Positions 54,772 to 62,446 of a stretch of 64,000 nt of DNA are shown here, piece by piece. Position 1 is the first letter of the stretch; each line of letters starts with the position of its first letter. The translations under genes were made by a program, and so were the position numbers. The notes beneath the pieces were generated by a model that was not told where the DNA came from, made no database searches, and saw nothing but the letters and a program-made list of their open reading frames with translations. The stretch comes from Paludibacteraceae bacterium (GTDB taxonomy: Bacteria > Bacteroidota > Bacteroidia > Bacteroidales > Paludibacteraceae), in contig JAKSKX010000006.1 of assembly GCA_024401535.1 (NCBI GenBank), positions 1 to 64,000 on the forward strand, given 5' to 3'.

Positions 54772-55141
54772 GTGTTTTTGTGATAATAGAAACATTTAAA
54801 AGGGAATGTTGTTTGTCTTTTTGCTTTTAATCGTGATTATGTCTGCAATGTCTTTTGATTTTTAAAGGTATATCCCAATAAATTTCTAAAGTTGATTTTA
54901 ACATGGTTATCCAAGAATGCTTGCGCCTATGAGATAGTTTCGCAAATTAAGCTTTGTTGTTTTGGGAATGTCTATGTTGCTTTTCTTTTCGTTTTACATT
55001 GCTCAATGTAAGGTTTTGCATTTTTGTTACGCTGTTGTTTCCTTCTTTCTATTTCAATAGAATAAAACATCGAAAAAACGAATTTGTTGTTGTGCCAGTA
55101 AATCGGTTGGCTAAATAGTAACATGTGTTATATTCTTTTAC
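54772..55141. other. Gene-free AT-rich spacer
   Basis: About 370 bp between the adhesin-operon terminator and the MATE promoter. No open frame of interest, repeat or structured RNA was recognised. Confidence 0.6.
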
Positions 55142-55149
55142 TAATTTTG
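55142..55149 (+). promoter_or_regulatory. -7 element very close to the MATE start codon
   Basis: TAATTTTG matches TAnnTTTG and ends 8 nt before ATG 55158, so the transcript should have almost no leader. It lies inside the frame's longer GTG-initiated version (from 55125), which is therefore not translated. Confidence 0.65.
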
Positions 55150-55157
55150 CATTCATT

Positions 55158-56519
55158 ATGTATAAATTTAGTGAATATAAGCCATTTTATATCCGCAACC
55201 TTAAGGTTGCAATTCCAATAATGTTGTCTCAGTTGGGCGGAGCAATCGTTCAGCTGGTAGATATGAAGATGGTTACCTCTTTGGGAACGACCCAACTGGC
55301 TAGCGTAAGTTTTGCCGGTCAGGTGTTCATGATAGGTTTTGTGCTTGCGGTTACAATTCTCCAGAGTGTAACTCCATTGGTGGGATATAAGTATGTAGTT
55401 GGTGATGACAAGAACGTCTGCAGTTATTTCCTGACCTCTATTGTTCAGTCGTTGGTTACATCCGTCTTGATAGTTTGTGTCATGTTGTTTGTCTCTACAA
55501 AAATGAACTGTATGGGGCAGGACCCAGATGTAGCTGTCATGGCTGTTCCCTATTTCAAGTATGTTGTATGGAGTCTCCCTGCATATATGCTGTTTGAGAC
55601 TTTGCGACTTTTCCTTGCCGGGTTGGGTAACACATCGGCCGCCATGATAATAACGCTAATCTCTAACTTGATAAATATCCTGTTCAACTATTTGTTGATT
55701 TATGGAGAGTATGGTTTCCCTGAGATGGGAGTGGCTGGAGCAGGTTGCTCGACTATGATTTCAAGACTCGTAATGCCAATAATGCTGGTTGTGGTCATAC
55801 TTTTCGAGAAAAAGTGGAGCCACTATATTACCAGCATGTCCCTTTCATGTTTTTCAAAGGAGAAATTCAAGGAACTGTTTGTCGTAGGTGTTCCTATATC
55901 GCTTAGAAGTGTTTGCGAGGTTGCTGCTTTTGCCCTTTGTGGAGTTATGGTCGGATGGCTAGGTAAGGAGTCTTCGGCAGCAAATCAAATTGCCAATAGT
56001 ATGGGACACATGGCTTTTATGATGGTGCTAGGTATAGGAGCGGCAACAACAATTCGTGTGAGCCATCAGTTTGGAAGGAAAGACTTGTATGCTGTTCGTA
56101 TGGCAGGTAGGGCTTCGGTACATTTGTCCATAGTAAACAATTCTTTCTTCGGCCTGCTGATGATTCTGTTCAGGACGCAGATCTCTTCATTCTTTTCTGA
56201 TGACCCTGTTGTTGTCGATATAGCTTCCACTTTGTTGGTTTTTGCGGGTATATACCAAATTTCTGATGGCTTGCAATGTGTGGGAGTTGGAATTTTGAAT
56301 GGCCTTGCCGATGTCAGGTATTCCATGATTAGTGCGTTTCTCTGCTATGTTTTGGTAAATCTTCCAGTTAGTTATTTCCTAGGTTTCGAGCTAGGCCTCG
56401 GAGCACCCGGAATATGGACAGGATTCATAGTCAGTCTGTCTCTTGCGGCAGTGCTTTTTCATTCAAGAGTGAATGTTCTGCTCAGAAGATATGACATGAC
56501 CGAGAAGGTTCCCAATTGA
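55158..56519 (+). CDS. MATE-family multidrug/Na+ efflux transporter
   Basis: A 453-residue inner-membrane antiporter with about twelve transmembrane helices. The N-terminal LKVAIPIMLSQLGGAIVQLVDMKMV is the usual MATE entry helix, with the homologous second-half helix at VGVPISLRSVCEVAAFALCGVMVG (shown here only by its first residues VGVPISLRS). The mid-protein GLGNTSAAMII and second-half VGILNGLADVRY loops are typical of the NorM/DinF group. Substrate is not predictable. The start was chosen by the -7 box at 55142 and the match to family N-termini. A terminator follows at 56535. Confidence 0.92.
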   Translation: MYKFSEYKPFYIRNLKVAIPIMLSQLGGAIVQLVDMKMVTSLGTTQLASVSFAGQVFMIGFVLAVTILQSVTPLVGYKYVVGDDKNVCSYFLTSIVQSLVTSVLIVCVMLFVSTKMNCMGQDPDVAVMAVPYFKYVVWSLPAYMLFETLRLFLAGLGNTSAAMIITLISNLINILFNYLLIYGEYGFPEMGVAGAGCSTMISRLVMPIMLVVVILFEKKWSHYITSMSLSCFSKEKFKELFVVGVPISLRSVCEVAAFALCGVMVGWLGKESSAANQIANSMGHMAFMMVLGIGAATTIRVSHQFGRKDLYAVRMAGRASVHLSIVNNSFFGLLMILFRTQISSFFSDDPVVVDIASTLLVFAGIYQISDGLQCVGVGILNGLADVRYSMISAFLCYVLVNLPVSYFLGFELGLGAPGIWTGFIVSLSLAAVLFHSRVNVLLRRYDMTEKVPN

Positions 56520-56534
56520 TTTTTATATTGTGAA

Positions 56535-56559
56535 AGGCAGTCTTTGGACTGTCTTTTTT
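56535..56559 (+). terminator. Rho-independent terminator after the MATE gene
   Basis: The stem AGGCAGTC / GACTGTCT with a 4-nt TTTG loop is followed by TTTTT, 15 bp past the stop codon. Confidence 0.85.
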
Positions 56560-56631
56560 CTATTATGTAGAAATCTAAATAAAAACACAATTAAAACTTA
56601 GATTAAATTATGAAATAACGAATATTTGTTC

Positions 56632-56639
56632 TAATTTTG
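56632..56639 (+). promoter_or_regulatory. -7 element for the LysM/binding-protein operon
   Basis: TAATTTTG followed by CACC is a perfect TAnnTTTG box, 58 bp upstream of ATG 56698. The -33 region is AT-rich without a clear TTTG. Confidence 0.6.
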
Positions 56640-56697
56640 CACCAGCTATTGTATAAATTGGTTCAATAGTATTCCTATATTTCTGATTTTGAAGAAT

Positions 56698-58926
56698 ATG
56701 TTCTGGAACGATTTTAAGAAGGCTTTGTCAATATTCATGGTTTCGTCCATTTCGGGTGTGCTCTTTGCAGGAGAGTATCCTACAAAGGTTGTGGATGGAA
56801 AGTCATATTATGAGTATTCTGTAGAGAAAAGTGAGGGCTTTTACTCTATTTCGAAAAAGTTCGGTGTTACTCAGGATGAGATTCGTGCCGCAAATCCTCA
56901 AACTGTAAACGGTTTGAAAGAAGGCGAGCATTTGCTTATACCTAAAAAGAACACTCAGTCCTTGACTCATAAGGTTGCCAAGGGCGAAACATTATTCTCT
57001 TTGAAGCAAAAGTATGGTTTGACTTATGACGATTTATATGAGGCAAATCCAACTTTAAAGACTCGTGGCTTGGTTGAGGGTACAGGCATCACTATCCCTA
57101 AAAAAGGTGCGGTTCTTGAGGCAAGACGAAACAAGAAGGAGGAAAGAGAGGATGACGTTCAGGCAGTTCCTTCAAAAACAACACCAGCTCCTGCCGCCCA
57201 GACATCTTCTTTGCCAGAGCCAAATCAGCAGTCAGTAAAACCTAATTTCTCTGCGCATGAGGTTAAGAAGGGGGAGACATTGTTCAGCATAAGCAAGTCT
57301 TACAATATCTCTACTGATGAGATAGTTCGCCTAAATCCAGATGCAAAAGAGGGTATTAAGGTAGGTCAGATTTTGATTATTCCTCCTGTTCATCGCGCTA
57401 CAGCTCCGGAGCCAGATCCTTCGTCCAAGAAGGCTGACTTGAAGCTTCATGTTGTTAAGAAGGGAGAGACAGTTTACAGTATATCAAAGTCTTATGGTGT
57501 TAGTCAGGATGCCTTGATTGCTCGTAATCCTGGTATAGATGTTGAGCTTCCAGAAGGAAAGATGCTAATTGTTCCACCTGTATTCAAGAATAATGAGTTC
57601 GTTGATACAGATGCTCAGCAGCCTACTTACAAAATACATATTGTAAAGAAGCAGGAAACAATATTTGGATTGAGCAAGTTGTATTCTGTCTCTCAGGACG
57701 ACTTGATGAAGATGAATCCGGAATTGGAGAAAGGATTGAGGGATGGCATGGTCTTGAGAATACCATTGTCAGCATCAGAAACTGAAGCTGTAGATGCAGC
57801 TGACTCCATAAATTCTGCTGTAGGTCAAACATTCAGCGTAGAACCAAAAAATACTGTTGATTTGGGACTTGCGTTGCCTTGGAATTTCGCTAAAGTTACT
57901 GAAACAAGCAGTATTGATGCGACAACTTCAAAGTTCATTGAGTTCTATAATGGTATGTTGATTGCAATGGATACTTTGCGACAGACCGGTTTGAACATCA
58001 ATCTTCATGTTTATGATTCTGGCAAGAGCGAGGCAGAGGCAAAAAGTATGCTCTCATATCCTGAATTGAAGAATCTAGACTTTATTGTTGGTCCGGCTTT
58101 CCAGTCGCAAGTAAAGGCTATGTCTGACTTTGCTTTGGCTTATAATGTTAAGTTGGTGATACCTTTCTCTTCTAAAAGTGATGAGGTAAAGTACAATGGG
58201 AATATATTCCAGATAAATGCCGCACAGTCTATTTCTGCCGCAAACGTAGCTCATCAGATTGCTACTAAGTTCATGGATAGAAATATTATACTTCTAACAT
58301 TCTCAGATCCAAAGGAGAACGATCGTCAGGTTTGGGCAGATACTTTGAAATTCACTCTTGACGCAATGGGTGTCAAGAATACATCTATGGTATTTTCTAA
58401 TTTGAATGAAATCCGTAAGGTTCTTGACAAAAAGAAGGTTAACCTAGTATTCCCTGTGACTACTAACCAGGTTGCTTTGAATAAGGTTTTGCCTATTGTG
58501 AATATGCTTAAGACTAAGGACAATGAGATTGAGATATTTGGTTTCAGCGAATGGCAGAACTACTCAAGTATAAGCAAGGAGCTGTTCAAGTTGAACACAT
58601 ATTTCACATCTCCATTCTATATTGACTTTAAGAGTCAGCAGATGCGTTCGTTCTTGATGAAGTATCGTAAGTATAATAGTGCTGAGCCTGCTAATACTCA
58701 GCCAATGTATGCCTTGCTTGGTTACGACATTATGATGTATTTTGCAGAGGCTATCTCTCATTATGGACATGATTTCGAATGGGCTATAGATAAGATGAAT
58801 AATCCTTCTACTCTTCAGACTGGATTCAAGTTTGAAAGAGTTAATGAGGATGGTGGATTTGTCAATGCCCGTCACTATATAATTGAGAACAACGCAGAAG
58901 TTGGAACAAAATTGTATGCAAAATAA
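56698..58926 (+). CDS. Five-LysM protein fused to a periplasmic-binding-protein domain
   Basis: A 742-residue exported protein. After a signal segment (ALSIFMVSSISGVLFA) come five LysM peptidoglycan-binding domains, at about residues 27-82, 87-135, 182-228, 241-287 and 303-350 (cores EGFYSISKKFGV, GETLFSLKQKYGL, GETLFSISKSYNI, GETVYSISKSYGV, QETIFGLSKLYSV), with a Pro/Ala/Gln linker after the second. Residues about 385-740 are a type I periplasmic-binding fold (LGLALPWNF, FYNGMLIAMDTLRQ, DFIVGPAFQSQ, FAEAISHYG). Such proteins dock to peptidoglycan and may sense or hold a ligand; no transporter genes are adjacent. An upstream in-frame TTG at 56689 is an alternative start. The stop overlaps the next gene by 11 bp. 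Confidence 0.85.
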   Translation: MFWNDFKKALSIFMVSSISGVLFAGEYPTKVVDGKSYYEYSVEKSEGFYSISKKFGVTQDEIRAANPQTVNGLKEGEHLLIPKKNTQSLTHKVAKGETLFSLKQKYGLTYDDLYEANPTLKTRGLVEGTGITIPKKGAVLEARRNKKEEREDDVQAVPSKTTPAPAAQTSSLPEPNQQSVKPNFSAHEVKKGETLFSISKSYNISTDEIVRLNPDAKEGIKVGQILIIPPVHRATAPEPDPSSKKADLKLHVVKKGETVYSISKSYGVSQDALIARNPGIDVELPEGKMLIVPPVFKNNEFVDTDAQQPTYKIHIVKKQETIFGLSKLYSVSQDDLMKMNPELEKGLRDGMVLRIPLSASETEAVDAADSINSAVGQTFSVEPKNTVDLGLALPWNFAKVTETSSIDATTSKFIEFYNGMLIAMDTLRQTGLNINLHVYDSGKSEAEAKSMLSYPELKNLDFIVGPAFQSQVKAMSDFALAYNVKLVIPFSSKSDEVKYNGNIFQINAAQSISAANVAHQIATKFMDRNIILLTFSDPKENDRQVWADTLKFTLDAMGVKNTSMVFSNLNEIRKVLDKKKVNLVFPVTTNQVALNKVLPIVNMLKTKDNEIEIFGFSEWQNYSSISKELFKLNTYFTSPFYIDFKSQQMRSFLMKYRKYNSAEPANTQPMYALLGYDIMMYFAEAISHYGHDFEWAIDKMNNPSTLQTGFKFERVNEDGGFVNARHYIIENNAEVGTKLYAK

Positions 58927-59695
58927 GTTAGGCTTCATATTCAAGGTTGTCTTTATTTGGCTGTTGTGTATTTCTTCAGCTTCAGCTCAGGCTCGTAGAA
59001 ACTTTCTTCAAGAGGTTAGTGTCGGAGCTTTTGGCGGTGTGAATATGAGTCAGGTGCGTTTTTTGCATAACAGTACTGCTTATTCTACGATGATTGGAGA
59101 CCAGTCTCTATTCAATAAGAGAGGGGGTACTTTCGGAGTTTCTGCAAGATATATAGCTCAAGAACATTTCGGAGTTATCCTTGATTTGAGCTACACTTCA
59201 AAAGGTTATTGTGAAATATTTCGTCCCAGAAATGGCGAAGATGTTCGTTTAGTGGGCTTGAAAGATAAGAGGGTTGACTTTAACGGAGTGGATTTGGATA
59301 GAACGATTTCCTATTTGGATATTCCTATTCTTGCTCATATCTACTTTGGAAGTAAGTCGAGATTTTTTTTGAACATAGGACCTCAGATGAGTTTTAAATT
59401 GTCCGAAAAGGATAATTCAATTATAAATGAAGTTCAAAAAGAGATTCTTACTTTTTCAGATCCTCGTATCAATCGTTCTATAGCCACAGACAAAATGGAT
59501 TTCTCTTTGCATGCGGCTTTAGGTTATGACTTGCATTTGGATAAAGTAAGCGCTATGTTAGAATTAAGATGGGCTTATGGTGTTCATGATCTTTATCCTC
59601 ATAGCAAGGCGGACTGGTTCCAGAGATCTAACACTCAGAATCTTGGTCTTGTACTTAGGGCATATGTTCCGGTAAAGAAATTTCATGGAAATTAG
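58916..59695 (+). CDS. Outer-membrane beta-barrel protein (PorT-like family)
   Basis: A 259-residue exported protein: signal peptide [21 protein letters not shown], then a small beta-barrel pattern typical of the OMP_b-brl_2 family ([75 protein letters not shown]). Databases often call this PorT family, but that does not mean the T9SS PorT. The ATG lies inside the last codons of the LysM gene (11-bp overlap), so translation is coupled and the two proteins probably act together across peptidoglycan and outer membrane. A longer frame from 58883 is buried in the upstream gene and would spoil the signal peptide. Confidence 0.83.
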   Translation: MQNKLGFIFKVVFIWLLCISSASAQARRNFLQEVSVGAFGGVNMSQVRFLHNSTAYSTMIGDQSLFNKRGGTFGVSARYIAQEHFGVILDLSYTSKGYCEIFRPRNGEDVRLVGLKDKRVDFNGVDLDRTISYLDIPILAHIYFGSKSRFFLNIGPQMSFKLSEKDNSIINEVQKEILTFSDPRINRSIATDKMDFSLHAALGYDLHLDKVSAMLELRWAYGVHDLYPHSKADWFQRSNTQNLGLVLRAYVPVKKFHGN

Positions 59696-59718
59696 AAGAA
59701 AATAAAAAATTAAGATAT

Positions 59719-61215
59719 ATGGCAATTTTTGTAAACGAAGTCAGTAGAACATTTGGAGAGTATCTCCTTATTCCTGGGCTTACCACTAAGGCATGCCTTC
59801 CTACAAATGTTTCTTTGAAGACACCTTTAGTAAAGTTTAGAAAAGGTGAGCAGTCAGCAATCAATCTAAACATTCCTTTTGTCTCTGCCATAATGCAGGC
59901 AGTTTCTGATTCAGGACTTGCCATAGAGTTGGCGCATAACGGAGGACTTTCATTTATCTTCGGATCTCAACCTATCGCATCTCAGGCTGATATGGTTCGT
60001 AAGGTTAAAAATTTCAAGGCTGGATTCGTAGTAAGTGATTCCAATCTTAGACCAGATAGCACTCTAGCTGATGCACTTGCTCTAATTGAGGCAACAGGTC
60101 ACTCTACAATCGGTGTGACAAGCGATGGTACTCCTAATGGAAAACTTGAGGGAATTCTAACTAGTCGTGATTACCGTGCTGATAAAGAAGATCTTTCTCG
60201 TCAGGTTAAAGATTTCATGACTCCATCTAGCAAGCTTGTTACTGGTCAGCTAGGTATTACTCTTTCTGAGGCTAACAAAATTATTTGGGAGAACAAGCTA
60301 AATACACTACCAATTATTGACAAGGACCAGAAGTTGATGTATTTCGTATTCCGCAAAGATTACGATTCTCATCGCGAGAATCCTAATGAATTGTCGGATG
60401 CAGACAAGAAGCTTCTTGTTGGTGCTGGAATCAATTCTCGTGACTACGAGCAGAGAGTTCCTGCTTTGGTAGAGGCTGGTGCTGACGTTCTTTGTATCGA
60501 CTCTTCGGATGGTTTCTCTGAGTGGCAGAAGGATACTCTTGCTTGGATTAAGGGTAAGTATGGTGACAAGGTAAAGGTTGGTGCTGGTAATGTTGTTGAT
60601 GCAGAGGGATTCCGTTATTTGGTAGAAGCTGGTGCAGACTTTATTAAAGTTGGTATCGGTGGTGGTTCTATCTGTATCACTCGCGAGCAGAAGGGTATCG
60701 GTCGTGGTCAGGCTACAGCTCTTATTGATGTTTGTCGTGCCCGTGATGAGTACTATAAAGAGACTGGTATTTATGTTCCAGTATGTTCCGATGGTGGACT
60801 AGTTCAGGATTATCACATGGTTCTTGCTCTTGCTATGGGTGCTGACTTCTTGATGATGGGTCGTTATTTTGCTCGTTTTGATGAGTCTCCTACTAAGAAG
60901 CTTACTATCGGTAATCGTATTGTAAAGGAGTACTGGGGTGAGGGTTCTAATCGTGCAAAGAACTGGCAGAGATATGATATGGGTGGCGCAGCTGCTCTTA
61001 AGTTTGAAGAGGGTGTTGACAGCTATGTTCCTTACGCTGGTAAAATGAAGGACAACCTTCGTTTGACTCTTGGTAAGATCATCGCTACTATGTGTTCTTG
61101 TGGTGCTATCTCAATTCCTGAGTTGCAGAAGAATGCCAAGATTACTCTTGTGTCTTCAACTTCTATTATCGAGGGTGGAGCTCATGACGTAATTCTAAAA
61201 GAGACTCAGCAGTAA
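59719..61215 (+). CDS. guaB: IMP dehydrogenase, Tritrichomonas-like clade
   Basis: A 498-residue cytoplasmic enzyme converting IMP to XMP, the committed step of GMP synthesis. TIM barrel with a CBS pair inserted at about 105-215. The catalytic Cys is residue 319 in [18 protein letters not shown]; the flap has Arg418-Tyr419 in NWQRYD. These numbers coincide with Cys319 and Arg418/Tyr419 of Tritrichomonas foetus IMPDH (503 residues). Many segments ([44 protein letters not shown]) match what I recall of that protein and differ from the common bacterial form (DVLLVPA, SAAMDTVT). It lies 23 bp after the beta-barrel gene and ends at a terminator (61241). Confidence 0.95.
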   Translation: MAIFVNEVSRTFGEYLLIPGLTTKACLPTNVSLKTPLVKFRKGEQSAINLNIPFVSAIMQAVSDSGLAIELAHNGGLSFIFGSQPIASQADMVRKVKNFKAGFVVSDSNLRPDSTLADALALIEATGHSTIGVTSDGTPNGKLEGILTSRDYRADKEDLSRQVKDFMTPSSKLVTGQLGITLSEANKIIWENKLNTLPIIDKDQKLMYFVFRKDYDSHRENPNELSDADKKLLVGAGINSRDYEQRVPALVEAGADVLCIDSSDGFSEWQKDTLAWIKGKYGDKVKVGAGNVVDAEGFRYLVEAGADFIKVGIGGGSICITREQKGIGRGQATALIDVCRARDEYYKETGIYVPVCSDGGLVQDYHMVLALAMGADFLMMGRYFARFDESPTKKLTIGNRIVKEYWGEGSNRAKNWQRYDMGGAAALKFEEGVDSYVPYAGKMKDNLRLTLGKIIATMCSCGAISIPELQKNAKITLVSSTSIIEGGAHDVILKETQQ

Positions 61216-61240
61216 TAGTTGATTCAAATATCTATATAGA

Positions 61241-61272
61241 GGGAACATCTTTTTTGAGGTGTTCCCTTTTTT
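61241..61272 (+). terminator. Rho-independent terminator after guaB
   Basis: The stem GGGAACA / TGTTCCC around a partly paired loop of about 12 nt is followed by TTTTTT. Confidence 0.85.
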
Positions 61273-61317
61273 GTGTGATAAAGTGTCATGTTTGCTTTGA
61301 ATAGTTGCTTCTATTGA

Positions 61318-61347
61318 TTGTTTTGATTGCTAAAATGACTAACTTTG
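61318..61347 (+). promoter_or_regulatory. Promoter of the BASS-like transporter gene
   Basis: TTG (61318-61320), a 19-bp spacer and TAACTTTG (61340-61347) followed by CAC make a complete Bacteroidetes promoter. The ATG is at 61372. A TTG at 61345, which opens the longer frame, is part of the -7 box. Confidence 0.8.
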
Positions 61348-61371
61348 CACAGTTTTTTGAAAGTCTTAGAA

Positions 61372-62334
61372 ATGAATAAACTTATACAGTTTTTTAGAGA
61401 TTGGACTCTCCCTATTTCTATGCTAGTGGGAGCCTCTGCCTATATGATTTGGCATCAGTTCGATTTGTCTGTAGAAACACATAAGATTGCAAGGACTATT
61501 GTTTCTATAGCTCAGCCGTTGATGATTTTTATGATGCTTTTTATTTCCTTCTGCAAAGTTGACCCCAAAGACTTTAGATTGATCAAGTGGCATCAAAAAG
61601 GACTGCTGATACAGGTTCTCTCTTTTGTTGTCGGAGCATTGGTTTTGATTTTATTTCCTGTAGTAAAAGAGAATTGTTGCGCTGTTGTCGAGGCCGCTAT
61701 GATTTGCATGATTTGTCCAACAGCAACAGCTGCTGCAGTTGTGACGCAGAAATTAAACGGTAATGCCACTACACTTGTTTCCTATACAACACTGATAAAT
61801 ATTGCAAATGCAGTAGTTGTTTCTGCTTTTGTTCCCTTGATTCATCCGGAAAGTGGGGTGAGCTTTTCTATTGCATTCTTCAAGATCATGGCTAAAGTTT
61901 TTCCAATGCTAATATGTCCTTTGTTTTTAGCTGCTGCAGTCAGGTACTTTTTCCCTAAGTTCCATTCCTTGATGTTGAAGTCCAAGGATTTGGCTTTCTA
62001 TATTTGGGTTGTTTCCTTGGCGCTTGCTATTGCTGTCACTGCTAAAGGCTTTGTTCATAGCGATGTTAGTGTTTGGGTTATGGTTGGTATTGCTGTTGTC
62101 TCGTTAATATCATGTATTGTGCAATTTGTTGTTGGTAAAGTCATAGGAAGGAGTGATGATGATACAATTAGCGGAGGTCAGGCTTTAGGCCAAAAAAATA
62201 CAGTATTTGCTATTTGGATGGGCGACACATTCTTTACTCCGATAACATCACTTGCTGGCGGATTCTATAGTTTGTGGCATAATGCCTTCAATTCCTGGCA
62301 GCTTTACCAGGTAAGGCATAAAGGCAAGTTGTAA
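61372..62334 (+). CDS. BASS-like (bile acid:sodium symporter superfamily) transporter
   Basis: A 320-residue inner-membrane protein with nine or ten transmembrane helices, of a type common in Bacteroidetes and distantly related to bile-acid:sodium symporters. Recognisable segments are RDWTLPISMLVGAS, IAQPLMIFMMLFISFCKV, MICPTATAAAVVTQKL, GQALGQKNTVFAIWMGDTF and the C-terminal AGGFYSLWHNAFNSWQLYQ. The polar GQALGQKNT unwound segment fits the BASS substrate and ion site. The transported compound is unknown. The start was moved from TTG 61345 to ATG 61372 because the TTG lies in the promoter. Flanked by terminators, so monocistronic. Confidence 0.82.
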   Translation: MNKLIQFFRDWTLPISMLVGASAYMIWHQFDLSVETHKIARTIVSIAQPLMIFMMLFISFCKVDPKDFRLIKWHQKGLLIQVLSFVVGALVLILFPVVKENCCAVVEAAMICMICPTATAAAVVTQKLNGNATTLVSYTTLINIANAVVVSAFVPLIHPESGVSFSIAFFKIMAKVFPMLICPLFLAAAVRYFFPKFHSLMLKSKDLAFYIWVVSLALAIAVTAKGFVHSDVSVWVMVGIAVVSLISCIVQFVVGKVIGRSDDDTISGGQALGQKNTVFAIWMGDTFFTPITSLAGGFYSLWHNAFNSWQLYQVRHKGKL

Positions 62335-62344
62335 ATGAAATGAG

Positions 62345-62367
62345 ACGCTCTTCGGAGCGTTTTTTTG
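62345..62367 (+). terminator. Rho-independent terminator with UUCG loop
   Basis: The stem ACGCTC / GAGCGT closed by TTCG is followed by seven T, 10 bp after the transporter stop. Confidence 0.9.
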
Positions 62368-62396
62368 TTTTGCTTAAACTATAATTTCGCTATTAG

Positions 62397-62428
62397 TTTG
62401 TATTTTGTCGATAAGTTATTTAATTTTG
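62397..62428 (+). promoter_or_regulatory. Promoter of the alpha-amylase gene
   Basis: TTTG (62397-62400), a 20-bp spacer and TAATTTTG (62421-62428) fit the Bacteroidetes promoter; the ATG is 18 bp downstream. Confidence 0.75.
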
Positions 62429-62446
62429 CAGAAAAATTAGACTACG

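Noticed and set aside
58916-59695. T9SS core protein PorT
   Set aside because: The PorT-family label covers many small outer-membrane barrels; nothing here is specific to the secretion-system PorT and its gene partner is a LysM protein.
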